NCBI GenBank assembly: GCA_964016885.1
Contig: OZ024747.1
Location: 638,501-702,500, forward strand
DNA length: 64,000 nt
Origin: Eledone cirrhosa
Lineage: Eukaryota; Mollusca; Cephalopoda; Octopoda; Eledonidae
Direction of reading: 5' to 3'
Below, piece by piece: positions 9,991-20,910 of this stretch; the stretch's first letter is position 1, and every line of letters begins with the position of its first letter. The notes beneath the pieces are model-generated. The model saw only the letters and a program-made list of their open reading frames with translations. It did no database searches and was not told where the DNA came from. The position numbers and the translations under genes are program-made.

Positions 9991-10387
9991 ACAATGTCCT
10001 TAGGTTTTTATTTTAAAGACTGTAGAGCAGAGGTTTTCAAACTGTTGCAACATTTATTGATGTCATGTCACCTATAATTTCCAGGTGTCTCATTAAATTA
10101 AGCCAACTCTGATATTTTTGTATAATATTGAGACCTGACAACATTACATTACTCTATATTTTCTATTGTATTTTCATTGTAAAACACTTTATTTCACATA
10201 ATATCGAATCTACGAGATTTTGATGTTACTTATTTTGAGAACAACACCTTAACATCAGTATGAGTAACCAGTTATGGCCGGTTTGAACAGAAAGAGAGAA
10301 TTCTGGCCAGATGTGGCCGGTTTAAAAGATAAAGCGTTAAACATTTGATTAGTGACATGCATGTCACATGATTTGTTATTTATCTTA

Positions 10388-10838
10388 CTAGCAGAAAAAC
10401 CACCCTTCGGGTGGTTTTCTGCTAGCATGTGATGTGTAGTGTGTATATTGATATTATACATGTAGATATGATACATCAAATAAAATCGTAATTGACAATA
10501 TACACAGAAATTGAACGAAGACTGCGTTACACTGTCTTATGTAATCAGTAACGTAATCCATGATACATTAAAAAAAGACGATATATATAAACTGCATTAG
10601 GAGAAAATTAGTGTTTATTTAGGCGATCGCCAACCGGAAGTGTTGACATTTCAGAAATTTTAAAGAAGTGAATCTTTAAATAAACAAAATATATTTAATC
10701 ATCAGCCACAAAATTTAGTAGATAAATTATGTAATATTCATTCATTATTTATTCAAAGTAATCCAACTTATTTTACTAATGGGATAAAAATTATAAACCG
10801 TATGCAGTCCCGCACTCCTCCATTTATTATAGTTTAGA
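10388..10838 (-). mobile_element. Non-autonomous Helitron, copy 2 (intact ends)
   Basis: The element is 451 bp. On the minus strand it begins A|TCTAAACTATAATAAATGG at 10838 and ends at 10388 with a near-perfect 15-bp hairpin (AGCAGAAAACCACCC, a 3-nt loop, then the complementary arm) running straight into CTAG|T. Both ends and the A/T target site fit Helitron rules. It shares its internal body with 2855-3539 but lacks the SINE. No open frame of note. It lies just upstream of the exon at 10944. Confidence 0.8.
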
Positions 10839-10943
10839 TTGATTTTATGTTGCTAATAAAACATCATTACTGGGGGCACCTCTCTGAGGGTCCTGTCATT
10901 TTTTGTAATACATTCAAGTAAAGTGTTTTCTTTTTTGTTATAG

Positions 10944-11095
10944 AGATCGGAACTTTCCACCAAAAGATTTTGACATACAGAGAGGTAATCGACATCCAAA
11001 CGAGAGATTCCAACAAAGAGATTTCCTTCCACCATATGGTGAGACAATTGACTATGCACATCGACCAGCCAGAGAAGTGTTTGAATCTGATTCAG
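10944..11095 (+). CDS. YLPM1: YLPM1 window exon 3 (residues 402-453)
   Basis: The exon is 152 nt, with acceptor TTGTTATAG and donor TTCAG|GTAAAC. One base completes the split Arg codon, and one G is passed on to make Asp with the next exon. The peptide DRNFPPKDFDIQRGN...PYGETIDYAHRPAREV includes a DYAHRP motif resembling the DYGH elements of vertebrate YLPM1. Frame continuity with both neighbours supports the call. Confidence 0.9.
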
Positions 11096-11451
11096 GTAAA
11101 CAGCCTCTTCATGTACTCATCATCATCATCATGTTATTTGTGCCGATGTCTTTTCCTCTACAAAAAGTTTGTTTCATTAGAAGTAACAGCAGATATGTCA
11201 TTAACCTAGAGAAGGAAGATGCAGAGAAGGTTGGGTGAATCCACACTGGAATCATGTACACATTATAAAATGATACTGTTTTACATCTAACACATAACTT
11301 GTTAGAAAAATGGGAGGATTATCAGCAGATAACATTTTTTTTAATAGAGGGACAGGTACTTTCAGGGCTTTTTTTTTTTTTATATAGTTATATCTCATTT
11401 AATTTCTTCTGTAACTAGACTTATTCCTCTTGGCTTCTTTGTTTTTTACAG

Positions 11452-11535
11452 ACATGGCAAGGAACAAACCACCGGCTGTCTTTGACTATGGTCACAAACA
11501 TGCAAACTATTTAGGTCGATCAGAACCTTCACAAG
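11452..11535 (+). CDS. YLPM1: YLPM1 window exon 4 (residues 453-481)
   Basis: The exon is 84 nt, with acceptor TTTTTTACAG and donor CACAAG|GTATTG, phase 1 in and phase 1 out. It codes DMARNKPPAVFDYGHKHANY followed by LGRSEPSQ, containing the DYGH motif seen before the kinase-like domain in YLPM1. Because its length is a multiple of three and its phases match, skipping it would keep the frame. Confidence 0.9.
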
Positions 11536-11639
11536 GTATTGCTCTACTCTATTGTGTGCCTTTCAAAATTGATTTATATATATTTATTTATTCATTGATT
11601 TGTATATACATTTTTTTTCTAAATTAATTGACAGTGTTT

Positions 11640-12639
11640 AGGTGGGAGTAACTGATGAAGATATAAGAAAAAATTGTGATCGTTTCAGATATATACTAGA
11701 TAGTGTAGCGAAATGAGAGTAATAGTTTAGATGTGTACTGTCTGTGTGTGTGTGAGAGACGTTTAGCAGTATTATGGGAAATAACTAACCAAGCGAACCA
11801 GATGACAATATAACTATTGCCAGGTTAACTTGGTTGATAAAATAAAGTGTTTATGGCAGTGGGTTGGCCGAATTATTAGTGTTAGAAGAGATACCTTGTG
11901 TTTGTGGCCTACTTGGGTGGTAGAATACATCCATTGTCTGCTTTAGGTACCTTTAGCTAAGTCCCCTTTGTTTGAAGCAGTTGAACCAGTTGTTAGCTTT
12001 GAAGACACCTCGCTCCCTTCCAGCAGTCTAGGAGGCACTGAAAGGGGTCATGAACACAGCCCTTCCCTCCATGACTAAGCAGTGAAAAAAGAGAAAGAAA
12101 AAATCCAATAGTTAGGGTGATTGTAAAGTCTAATTCCCAGACTGGGGGTGCATTGTGTTCCTGAGCAAAGAATTTCTATTTTGTGCTGCTCTAGTTCCAT
12201 CCACTGAAAAATGAGTATCCATAGCAGCTGGGATTAATCCTATGATAGACTGACATCCCATCTAAGAGAGGGTCTTGTACTCTCAGTTGTTTAATGTTGC
12301 ATGAAACTGTGATAGAGCCTGATAAACCCCGATGCTCAAGAAAGACTTTAACAATTTAACAGCTCTGAATGAGCAGACCTATGTTCACAAGCATTCTAGT
12401 TGTGACAATAGTATTGAAACATTCTATCTGAGATAGTAGTCTGATTTGAGAAAGATTAGATGTTATTTCTAGCAGGTCGAGCAATCACATGCAGGCTACT
12501 TTATTAGTTACAGATAGTAGTTAAAATGAAAATGGTTCCAACTGAGTGATGAAATAACTTACCAAGACTACTCTGAGAATAATTGATTTCTTAACACAGT
12601 TGATATTTTATAGAAAAGTAGTTAACTCAGTTGATACCA
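11640..12639 (+). other. Intron sequence, nothing recognised
   Basis: Unique-looking AT-rich DNA between window exon 4 and the 34/35-bp satellite. A short TTTCTAGCAGGTCGAGCAAT near 12470 resembles blocks at 57180 and 59150. No gene is supported. Confidence 0.5.
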
Positions 12640-15600
12640 AACTGCCTGAACCCCTATCCCTTTGGTTTTATCATATCAAACTGCTTGAAATCCCTCTGAT
12701 TTTATCATACCAAACTGCTTGAAACCCCTCCTGGTTTTATCATACAAACTGCCTGAAATCCCTCTGGTTTTATCATACCAAATTGCTTGAAACTCCTCCT
12801 GGTTTTATCATACCAAACTGCTTGAAACCTCTCCTGGTTTTATCATACCAAACTGCTTGAAACCCCTCTGGTTTTATCATACCAAACTGCTTGAAGCCCC
12901 TCCTGGTTTTATCATACCAAACTGCTTGAAACCCCTCCTGGTTTTATCATACCAAACTGCTGGAAACCCCTCCTGGTTTTATCATACCAAACTGCTTGAA
13001 ACCCCTCCTGGTTTTATCATACTAAACTGCTTGAAATTCCTGGTTTTATCATACCAAACTGCTTGAAAATCCTCTGGTTTTATCATACTAAACTACTTGA
13101 AACTCCTCTGGTTTTATCATACCAAACTGCTTGAAACCCCTCCTGGTTTTATCATACCAAACTGCTTGAAACCCCTCCTGGTTTTATCATACCAAACTGC
13201 TTGAAGCCCCTCCTGGTTTTATCATACCAAACTGCTTGAAACCCCTCCTGGTTTTATCATACCAAACTGCTGGAAACCCCTCCTGGTTTTATCATACCAA
13301 ACTGCTTGAAACCCCTCCTGGTTTTATCATACTAAACTGCTTAAAATTCCTGGTTTTATCATACCAAACTGCTTGAAACTCCTCTGGTTTTATCATACCA
13401 AACTGCTTGAAACTCCTCTGGTTTTATCATACTAAACTGCTTGAAACTCCTCTGGTTTTATCATACCAAACTGCTTGAAACTCTGGTTTTATCATACCAA
13501 ACTGCTTGAAACCCCCTCCTGGTTTTATCATACCAAACTGCTTGAAAATCCTCTGGTTTTATCATACTAAACTGCTTGAAACTCCTCTGGTTTTATCATA
13601 CCAAACTGCTTGAAACTTCTCTGGTTTTATCATACCAAACTGCTTGAAACCCCTCCTGGTTTTATCATACCAAACTGCTTGAAACCCCTCCTGGTTTTAT
13701 CATACCAAACTGCTTGAAACCCCTCCTGGTTTTATCATCCCAAACTGCTTGAAACTCCTCTGGTTTTATCATACCAAACTGCTTGAAACTCCTCTGGTTT
13801 TATCATACCAAACTGCTTGAAACCCCTCCTGGTTTTATCATACCAAACTGCTTGAAACCCCTCCTGGTTTTATCATACCAAACTGCTTGAAACCCCTCCT
13901 GGTTTTATCATACCAAACTGCTTGAAACTCCTCTGGTTTTATCATACCAAACTGCTTGAAACTCCTCTGATTTTATCATACCAAACTGCTTGAAACCCCT
14001 CCTGGTTTTATCATACAAACTGCCTGAAATCCCTCTGGTTTTATCATACCAAATTGCTTGAAACTCCTCCTGGTTTTATCATACCAAACTGCTTGAAACC
14101 CCTCCTGGTTTTATCATACCAAACTGCTTGAAACCCCTCTGGTTTTATCATACCAAATTGCTTGAAGCCCCTCCTGGTTTTATCATACCAAACTGCTTGA
14201 AACCCCTCCTGGTTTTATCATACCAAACTGCTGGAAACCCCTCCTGGTTTTATCATACCAAACTGCTTGAAACCCCTCCTGGTTTTATCATACTAAACTG
14301 CTTGAAATTCCTGGTTTTATCATACCAAACTGCTTGAAACTCCTCTGGTTTTATCATACTAAACTACTTGAAACTCCTCTGGTTTTATCATACCAAACTG
14401 CTTGAAACTCCTCTGGTTTTATCATACCAAACTGCTTGAAACCCCTCCTGGTTTTATCATACCAAACTGCTTGAAACCCCTCTGGTTTTATCATACCAAA
14501 CTGCTTGAAGCCCCTCCTGGTTTTATCATACCAAACTGCTTGAAACCCCTCCTGGTTTTATCATACCAAACTGCTGGAAACCCCTCCTGGTTTTATCATA
14601 CCAAACTGCTTGAAACCCCTCCTGGTTTTATCATACTAAACTGCTTGAAATTCCTGGTTTTATCATACCAAACTGCTTGAAACTCCTCTGGTTTTATCAT
14701 ACTAAACTACTTGAAACTCCTCTGGTTTTATCATACCAAACTGCTTGAAACTCCTCTGGTTTTATCATACCAAACTGCTTGAAACCCCTCCTGGTTTTAT
14801 CATACCAAACTGCTTGAAACCCCTCCTGGTTTTATCATACCAAACTGCTTGAAACCCCTCCTGGTTTTATCATACCAAACTGCTTGAAAATCCTCTGGTT
14901 TTATCATACCAAACTGCTTGAAAATCCTCTGGTTTTATCATACCAAACTGCTGGAAACCCCTCCTGGTTTTATCATACCAAACTGCTTGAAACCCCTCCT
15001 GGTTTTATCATACTAAACTGCTTGAAATTCCTGGTTTTATCATACCAAACTGCTTGAAACTCCTCTGGTTTTATCATACCGAACTGCTTGAAACTCCTCT
15101 GGTTTTATCATACTAAACTGCTTGAAACTCCTCTGGTTTTATCATACCAAACTGCTTGAAACTCTGGTTTTATCATACCAAACTGCTTGAAACCCCTCCT
15201 GGTTTTATCATACCAAACTGCTTGAAATACCAAACTGCTTGAAACCCCTCCTGGTTTTATCATACCAAACTGCTTGAAAATCCTCTGGTTTTATCATACT
15301 AAACTGCTTGAAACTCCTCTGGTTTTATCATACCAAACTGCTTGAAACTCCTCTGGTTTTATCATACCAAACTGCTTGAAACCCCTCCTGGTTTTATCAT
15401 ACCAAACTGCTTGAAACCCCTCCTGGTTTTATCATACCAAACTGCTTGAAACTCCTCTGGTTTTATCATACCAAACTGCTTGAAACTCTGGTTTTATCAT
15501 ACCAAACTGCTTGAAACTCCTCTGGTTTTATCATACCAAACTGCTTGAAACCCCTCCTGGTTTTATCATACCAAACTGCTTGAAACCCCTCCTGGTTTTA

Positions 15601-15666
15601 TCATACCAAACTGCTTGAAACCCCTCCTGGTTTTATCATACCAAACTGCTTGAAACTCCTCTGGTC
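12640..15666. repeat. 34/35-bp satellite array (~88 copies)
   Basis: Head-to-tail units of the type ACCAAACTGCTTGAAAC followed by CCCTCCTGGTTTTATCAT. The 35-bp form has CCCCTCCTGG and the 34-bp form has ACTCCTCTGG. Rare variants such as CATACAAACTGCC recur 1271 bp apart (12741 and 14012), and three short open frames are near-identical copies (12857, 14128, 14471), so blocks of units were duplicated. The array fills most of the intron before 15744 and ends about 77 bp upstream of that exon. The short open frames over it are repeat artefacts. Confidence 0.97.
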
Positions 15667-15743
15667 TTCCTCTCCTGCAGCTTACTTCCACTAGGATTAT
15701 TCAGTTATGTAATTTTATGTTCTTTATTTTCTCATCATTGCAG

Positions 15744-16119
15744 ACATGGACTTCCAAGGGAACAAGAACTTAGCGCAGGACCATGTGGGAGGTGACCGAG
15801 GGAGGATGTTTTCTGAAAATGAACATGGCCCTTTTCAAGGGAATTGGCTTAGGGATGGAGATAGGCAACGCAACTGCGATAAAGAAGACATGATGCGAGA
15901 TATGCGCAACAGGAAGAGAGACATTGACTTAAGAGATCGTGGCCGTCCAGTTGGTCATGACAACCGAGAGAGAGAGCGACTACGGGAGCGAGAGAAGTTC
16001 CGTGACGGTCAGTGTGACAGAGAGGCTTATTTAAGAGGAAGGGAACGTATGGATGATGAAGATAAGTGGTCTGACCGTAAGCATGAGGAAAGAAAATTTG
16101 AGCGGGACTGCCGAGGAAG
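15744..16119 (+). CDS. YLPM1: YLPM1 window exon 5, RD/RE-rich (residues 481-606)
   Basis: The exon is 376 nt, with acceptor ATCATTGCAG and donor GAGGAAG|GTTAGT. It codes DMDFQGNKNLAQD..., then a highly charged Arg/Glu/Asp stretch (RDMRNRKRDIDLRDRGRP, RERERLREREKFRDG). This resembles the RD/RE-repeat region of vertebrate YLPM1 that precedes the P-loop domain, and is probably helical or disordered and RNA- or protein-binding. It ends with two bases of a split Arg codon. Confidence 0.93.
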
Positions 16120-16838
16120 GTTAGTGCTGGGTTTAGTTTCTCTTACTTTATATCAATAGGTCTGAAAAGTCTGTTTTATGGTGTTCACATATCTTTTCTG
16201 GCTTTGTGTTTATATAAAAAATAATCCTTATTGATTTTGTTTATACCCAGGTAAGCCCTGATCAAAAGCATTCTCGCCATGACCATCCAATCGTTTTGAG
16301 ATGCCTTATCAATCACTATATTATCTTATGTATCCTCACTTTTTTTTGACGTGGTATGGTGGGATCTGAGATTTGGTTATTTATACCATTTAGAACATTG
16401 CTTCAATGGCTTCTCTTAACTCAATTATTTTAGTTCACATATTTTTAGTGGAAGACATTGACTATATATTGATAATTTAGAGGCATTTAGTATCATAACA
16501 AACTTTCTCATTATTAAGCTGCTGTTTAGAATATAACAAAAGTACATACATAAAATTATGATGGAAGGTTTTTAGATAAATATACTTTAGAATGAACAGT
16601 TTTGCATCATAGAACCAGGAATGGTTTGAGGTAGTTTGATATTCAGAGGGTTAATTGGTTGTGGCCTTCTGGCTATCTTAGAAGTTCTCATTACATTTAT
16701 AGAATTTCATATTGATGTGAAATTTGAGGCCTTGTTGGTGCTGATATCCGTTGTTCTTGCCATCCCACTGACTCCATATTTCATCTGTATGTTCTGCATT
16801 TAGAATCATTCTCTTTTCCTTTTATACTCTTCATTTAG
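16120..16838 (+). other. Intron with one short repeat relic
   Basis: Holds the dispersed repeat block CCCAGGTAAGCCCTGATCAA with CATGACCATCCAATCG at 16245-16330, related to 9896 and 58615. The rest is AT-rich with nothing recognised. Confidence 0.55.
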
Positions 16839-17061
16839 ATACAATAGCCCAAACAGAGGTTACCATAATACAGAACCTCCACACATACGCGACGCATTCC
16901 CCAAATCCCAGCTTCCCACACAGCCTGAAGCAAAAGCTGAAGTTGTATCTGCTGATGACCTGTTGTGTAAGCCGGGACGAGATAAACGTCCACATCAAGT
17001 GGTGGTGATAATAAGAGGTTTACCAGGCTCGGGTAAAACTTACGTTAGTAAATTAATCAGA
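16839..17061 (+). CDS. YLPM1: YLPM1 window exon 6, Walker A exon (residues 606-680)
   Basis: The exon is 223 nt, with acceptor TTCATTTAG and donor ATCAGA|GTAAGT. After a Pro-rich lead (YNSPNRGYHNTEPPHIRD) it reads VSADDLLCKPGRDKRPHQVV and then IIRGLPGSGKTYVSKLIR. The P-loop (17017-17040, residues 666-673) is the nucleotide-binding Walker A of the YLPM1 kinase-like domain, and the PGR...RP lead-in is also typical of YLPM1. The exon ends in phase 0. Confidence 0.96.
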
Positions 17062-17272
17062 GTAAGTATCTTATAAATACACATACACCTCATCTTAATT
17101 CTGGCAGTTTTTATTTGAAATGTTAACTTTTGTAAGATATGAAGTATTGTCTGAAGTGACAGAGAGAGAGAGAGAGAGATGTTGGTGGCAGTAAGTGCAG
17201 AAGACAGTTAAATCACAGGCTGAAATATAAGATATATGCTGCTTTAATACAAAACATTGTAGTATATAGCTA

Positions 17273-17420
17273 CAGCCCTTTATGTTCTGAGGTTAGCTTT
17301 GCCTTTCATACTTATGGGGGAGATAGAATAAAGTATCAGTACTGGGGTTGATTTAATTGACTCCCCCTCCTCTTCAAATTGATGGCCTTGTGCCAAATAT
17401 AGAAACAATTATTATTTTAA
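17273..17420 (+). repeat. Partial SINE
   Basis: The SINE body from TTATGTTCTGAG through TTTGCCTTTCATAC to GGCCTTGTGCCAAATATAG is present. The tRNA-like head is missing. Confidence 0.7.
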
Positions 17421-17441
17421 ATATTTTATTGCAACTGCAAA

Positions 17442-17560
17442 TCATCATCATCATTTAACATCCATCTTTCCATGCTAGCATGGGTTAGATGAGTTGTCCT
17501 GTTGTGAGACAAGTCAGATCAGATGACTGTTCCTTGCTTATACAGGAAGTTACAAACTAT
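17442..17560 (-). repeat. LINE 3' tail relic
   Basis: ATCATCATCATTTAACATCC is followed by CATGCTAGCATGGGTTAGAT and CTTGCTTATACAGGAAGTT, co-linear with 190-322. A TA/GT microsatellite follows at 17629-17680. Confidence 0.7.
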
Positions 17561-17811
17561 TTATGAAAAGCATCATGTGATCTATGAAACCAAAATATTA
17601 TGAACACAGAGGTGGGATTTATATACAAGTATATATATATATATATATATTTATGTGTGTGTGTGTGTGTGTGTGTGTGGATATATATCTATATATACAC
17701 ACAAACTCACCCTGTAGCATTTGAGGATTAACTACAAGAGAAGCTGCCAATACAAATGTGAACCAACCTACTCTGACAAGTTTATTGGAATATACTGTTT
17801 AATTTTTCTAG

Positions 17812-17931
17812 GACAAAGAAACCAATAATGGTGGAGCTGCCCCCAGAATGTTGTGTATGGATGACTACTTCATGGTGGAAGTTGAGAAAGTCCAAAAAGA
17901 TTCTGAGTCAAACAAAATGATTAAAAAGAAA
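17812..17931 (+). CDS. YLPM1: YLPM1 window exon 7 (residues 681-720)
   Basis: The exon is 120 nt, with acceptor TTTTTCTAG and donor AAGAAA|GTAAGG, phase 0 at both ends. It begins DKETNNGGAAPRML and then CMDDYFMVEVEKVQKD, continuing the nucleotide-kinase fold. The DDYF motif just after the P-loop region matches the corresponding part of vertebrate YLPM1. Confidence 0.96.
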
Positions 17932-18440
17932 GTAAGGAGACAAAAATATTTTATACTCAGTTGTAATCTCAAACTTGTTCTTTTTGTGTTTTGCTATCAT
18001 AAGAGATAAAGAAGCAGCATATTTAACTTTTATGATAAATGCTGCCTAATATCCACATTTTTCCCCTTTCATCTTATTCTTTAGTATTTATTTAAGTGTG
18101 CACATTTGCTTATTTACTTTATTTACTATTTTCTTCGTGACAAAATGATTAATCCTTGTTTTACTTTTGTCTTTTTCCTTGTATTATCAACTTCAGTTTA
18201 GTCTGCCTTTATGGTGATACTGAATTTCACAAACCTCCCAAAATTCACAATGGTTCAAATAATGTATCTTGTTGGTTGTGTGATTGATATGTGTGGATGT
18301 GATCAATGTTAGGGAAGTGATTTACCCAAATTTTCTGGTGATATGCTTTGTTTTATATAATACCTGGACTTATTTTCGTACCTTAGCAAATTTCACCAAT
18401 TGTTGGTTAATATGCTACATATGTTTTGTATCACTTCTAG
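17932..18440 (+). other. Intron sequence, nothing recognised
   Basis: AT-rich intron with no repeat or gene that could be supported. Confidence 0.55.
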
Positions 18441-18617
18441 GTCCTACAATATGAGTATGAGCCTGATCTTGAAGAGACATATAGGCAGAGTATTCTGAAA
18501 AACTTCAAAAAGACAATTGATGATGGTTTTTTCCCATTCATAATTTATGACAGTGTTAATGAGAAAGTAAGGCATTTTGAAGAATTCTGGAGCTATGCAA
18601 AATCCAAAGGATTTCAG
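18441..18617 (+). CDS. YLPM1: YLPM1 window exon 8 (residues 721-779)
   Basis: The exon is 177 nt, with acceptor CACTTCTAG and donor TTTCAG|GTTAGA, phase 0 at both ends. It codes VLQYEYEPDLEETYRQSI and DDGFFPFIIYDSVNEKVRHF. The EYE...EETYR and DDGFFPFII blocks are strongly conserved landmarks of the YLPM1 P-loop domain. The next intron carries the piggyBac insertion, starting 81 bp downstream. Confidence 0.96.
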
Positions 18618-20910
18618 GTTAGATAGTTTTTGTTATTTTTGTTGTTAATGTTATTATAGTTACAAGTTTGCTTTAACTTCCAAGTATTTTTGTTTTAACC
18701 CTTTCGTTACCATATTTCTAACCAAAATACACCCCTTATGTGTTTCAATTAATTTCTAACATAATCATAAATTTAGTCTGGTTTCATTAAACAACTCTAA
18801 CTTTTTTATTTATCAACATATTAATGTGATTTTTTAAAGAAAATTTAACAAAAGGTTCTCAACCAATTCTATTCCATAATTTTTGTCTCAAAATGACTCT
18901 AATTACAGGTAAATACAGGTAAATTTAACAAAATATGAAATTATTTAAATTTTGTTCAAACATCGCTATAGAAAATGGGTTATTAGTTAATATTCAATTG
19001 GTATACAACAAAATTTTACTATAGAAGAGTTGTGCACATTACTGGATTTATCAGGTGAATTTAAACAAAAAGACAGGTGTACCATAAAGGTATAAATAAA
19101 ACAAAAGACTGGAATTTGTCTGTGAAGAAAACTAGAAAACAAAATACACACACACCATCAACTAGATTAAATAAGCTCTCCCACATACATAGATATGCAG
19201 AAATATACAATAATGATTTACAAAAGAAATTAATCAAAACTCGTCACTCACCTTACAGGTAAATTAAAATTACACATAAAGAAAAAGAAAAACGAAGTAA
19301 ATTTGAAAATATTAATAAAATAAAATCACACATATATACAAATCAAACAATATTCCTATCATGAAAACTTGTAAAGCACCCTGCTCTACATAATGCAACC
19401 TTGCAGAATGCACATTGGAAAGTTGTTTCAACAGACCTTCCACTAGGAGCTTTCCTTTTTTGATGAAGGCATTCACGACACTGCTTTTTGCGACCCTCGA
19501 TTTTTTTTTTTTTTTCTTTCTTTCTTTTTTTTCTTCTTTTTTCTTTTTTTTTTCTAATTTATGGCGATCGGCTGAATTCAGAGGGATATCCCTCTGGCAG
19601 GCTTTGTTTTTTTCTTCCTACAGTTATTTTTTTTGAGGAATAACCAGCTTTTAATTGTGTTGCTATATCTGCTCGGAACTGCAGATGGTCGTATCGCTTT
19701 CGAGCTGGTCCCGATTTGGTATATAGTATAAACGCATTAGTAATACTCATATTTACTATATACTAAACAAGATATCCCCACCATTTATTCCCCGATCTGC
19801 CAACTGGATAATAAGACATCATCTGATTCATCCAATCTACACCACCCATGTACCTGTTATAATCGAGATTCACAAATGGGGTGCCATTTTCATCCACATG
19901 TGGCCGTGCACAGGTGGACAGAAAATTGATCTGCCTCTTATCTCTGTATGCAGTCGCTAGCAAATTTCCTTTCTGCCGTTGAATTATTTCACCTTTTTTT
20001 TTAAATTTTGCTTTTTTTATATCCAATGGCAGTCCTTTTCTATTAGCGATCACTGTAGCACATGTATGTGTTGCCACAGTATCTAAATTCTCCGCAAGTT
20101 TGACCGAACTGAAAAACCGGTAAAAAAATAATATACGGCCCTGGTTATGGTATGGAAGTGATAAATTCCAGACCACATCATACCCTAGGCCATGCTGACT
20201 TACATAATTGTCTCTTTTGCTAGTATAAAATTCAAATCCAGAGCAGTACCCAGTATTCGATTCGCAAATCTTCCAAACTTTGAAACCCCATTTTGTGGGC
20301 TTTCCTGGCATATATTGTCGAAAACGCACTCGGCCTTTATAGCCCACCATACCCTCATCGATAGATAAATATCTCCCTGGTTTGTAAACTGTTTTATATG
20401 TGTTTTGAACACAATCAATGAGGGGTCTTATTTTAAATAAGGGATCATAGTTTGGTTCGCCACGTACTACTCGTGTCTCTTACATGTAAATATTGCGTCA
20501 ATTTTAAAAACCGTGTCCTCGTCATTATACTTGAGACATATTCGTCTCCAAAGGGTTCATCGCTACTCCAGTAATTTGTAATTCTGGGTAGCTTTCTAAT
20601 GCCCATAATAATATTTATGGCAAAATAAGCTCTAATTTCATTTAAGCTTGTGGGAAACCACAAACTATCCTTTTTTTCGCTTTGTTTACTTTCAGCGTAA
20701 CGGTTTGTTTCCGCCGTAATGATTTCAAACAAGCTCATAGGAAAAAGTAAAAGGAAATAGTCTAAAGCTTTGTTCTCCTGGGATAGACTGTGACTTGGTC
20801 CAGTTTCTTCACAAAAATCACTGAAAGAAACAGTTTTTAAATTTTTAATCCATTCAGGTGCCAATTCATTTTCTTTATCGCTGTCATCGGAGCTCTCGGA
20901 TTCACTGTTT

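Noticed and set aside
12640..15666. CRISPR-like regular repeats
   Set aside because: Units are contiguous with no unique spacers, and the window is eukaryotic; it is a plain satellite.
19343..20864. Domesticated piggyBac-derived host gene
   Set aside because: Intact TIRs and TTAA flanks, frame breaks, a lost catalytic Asp and an amber stop indicate a dead transposon rather than a retained gene.
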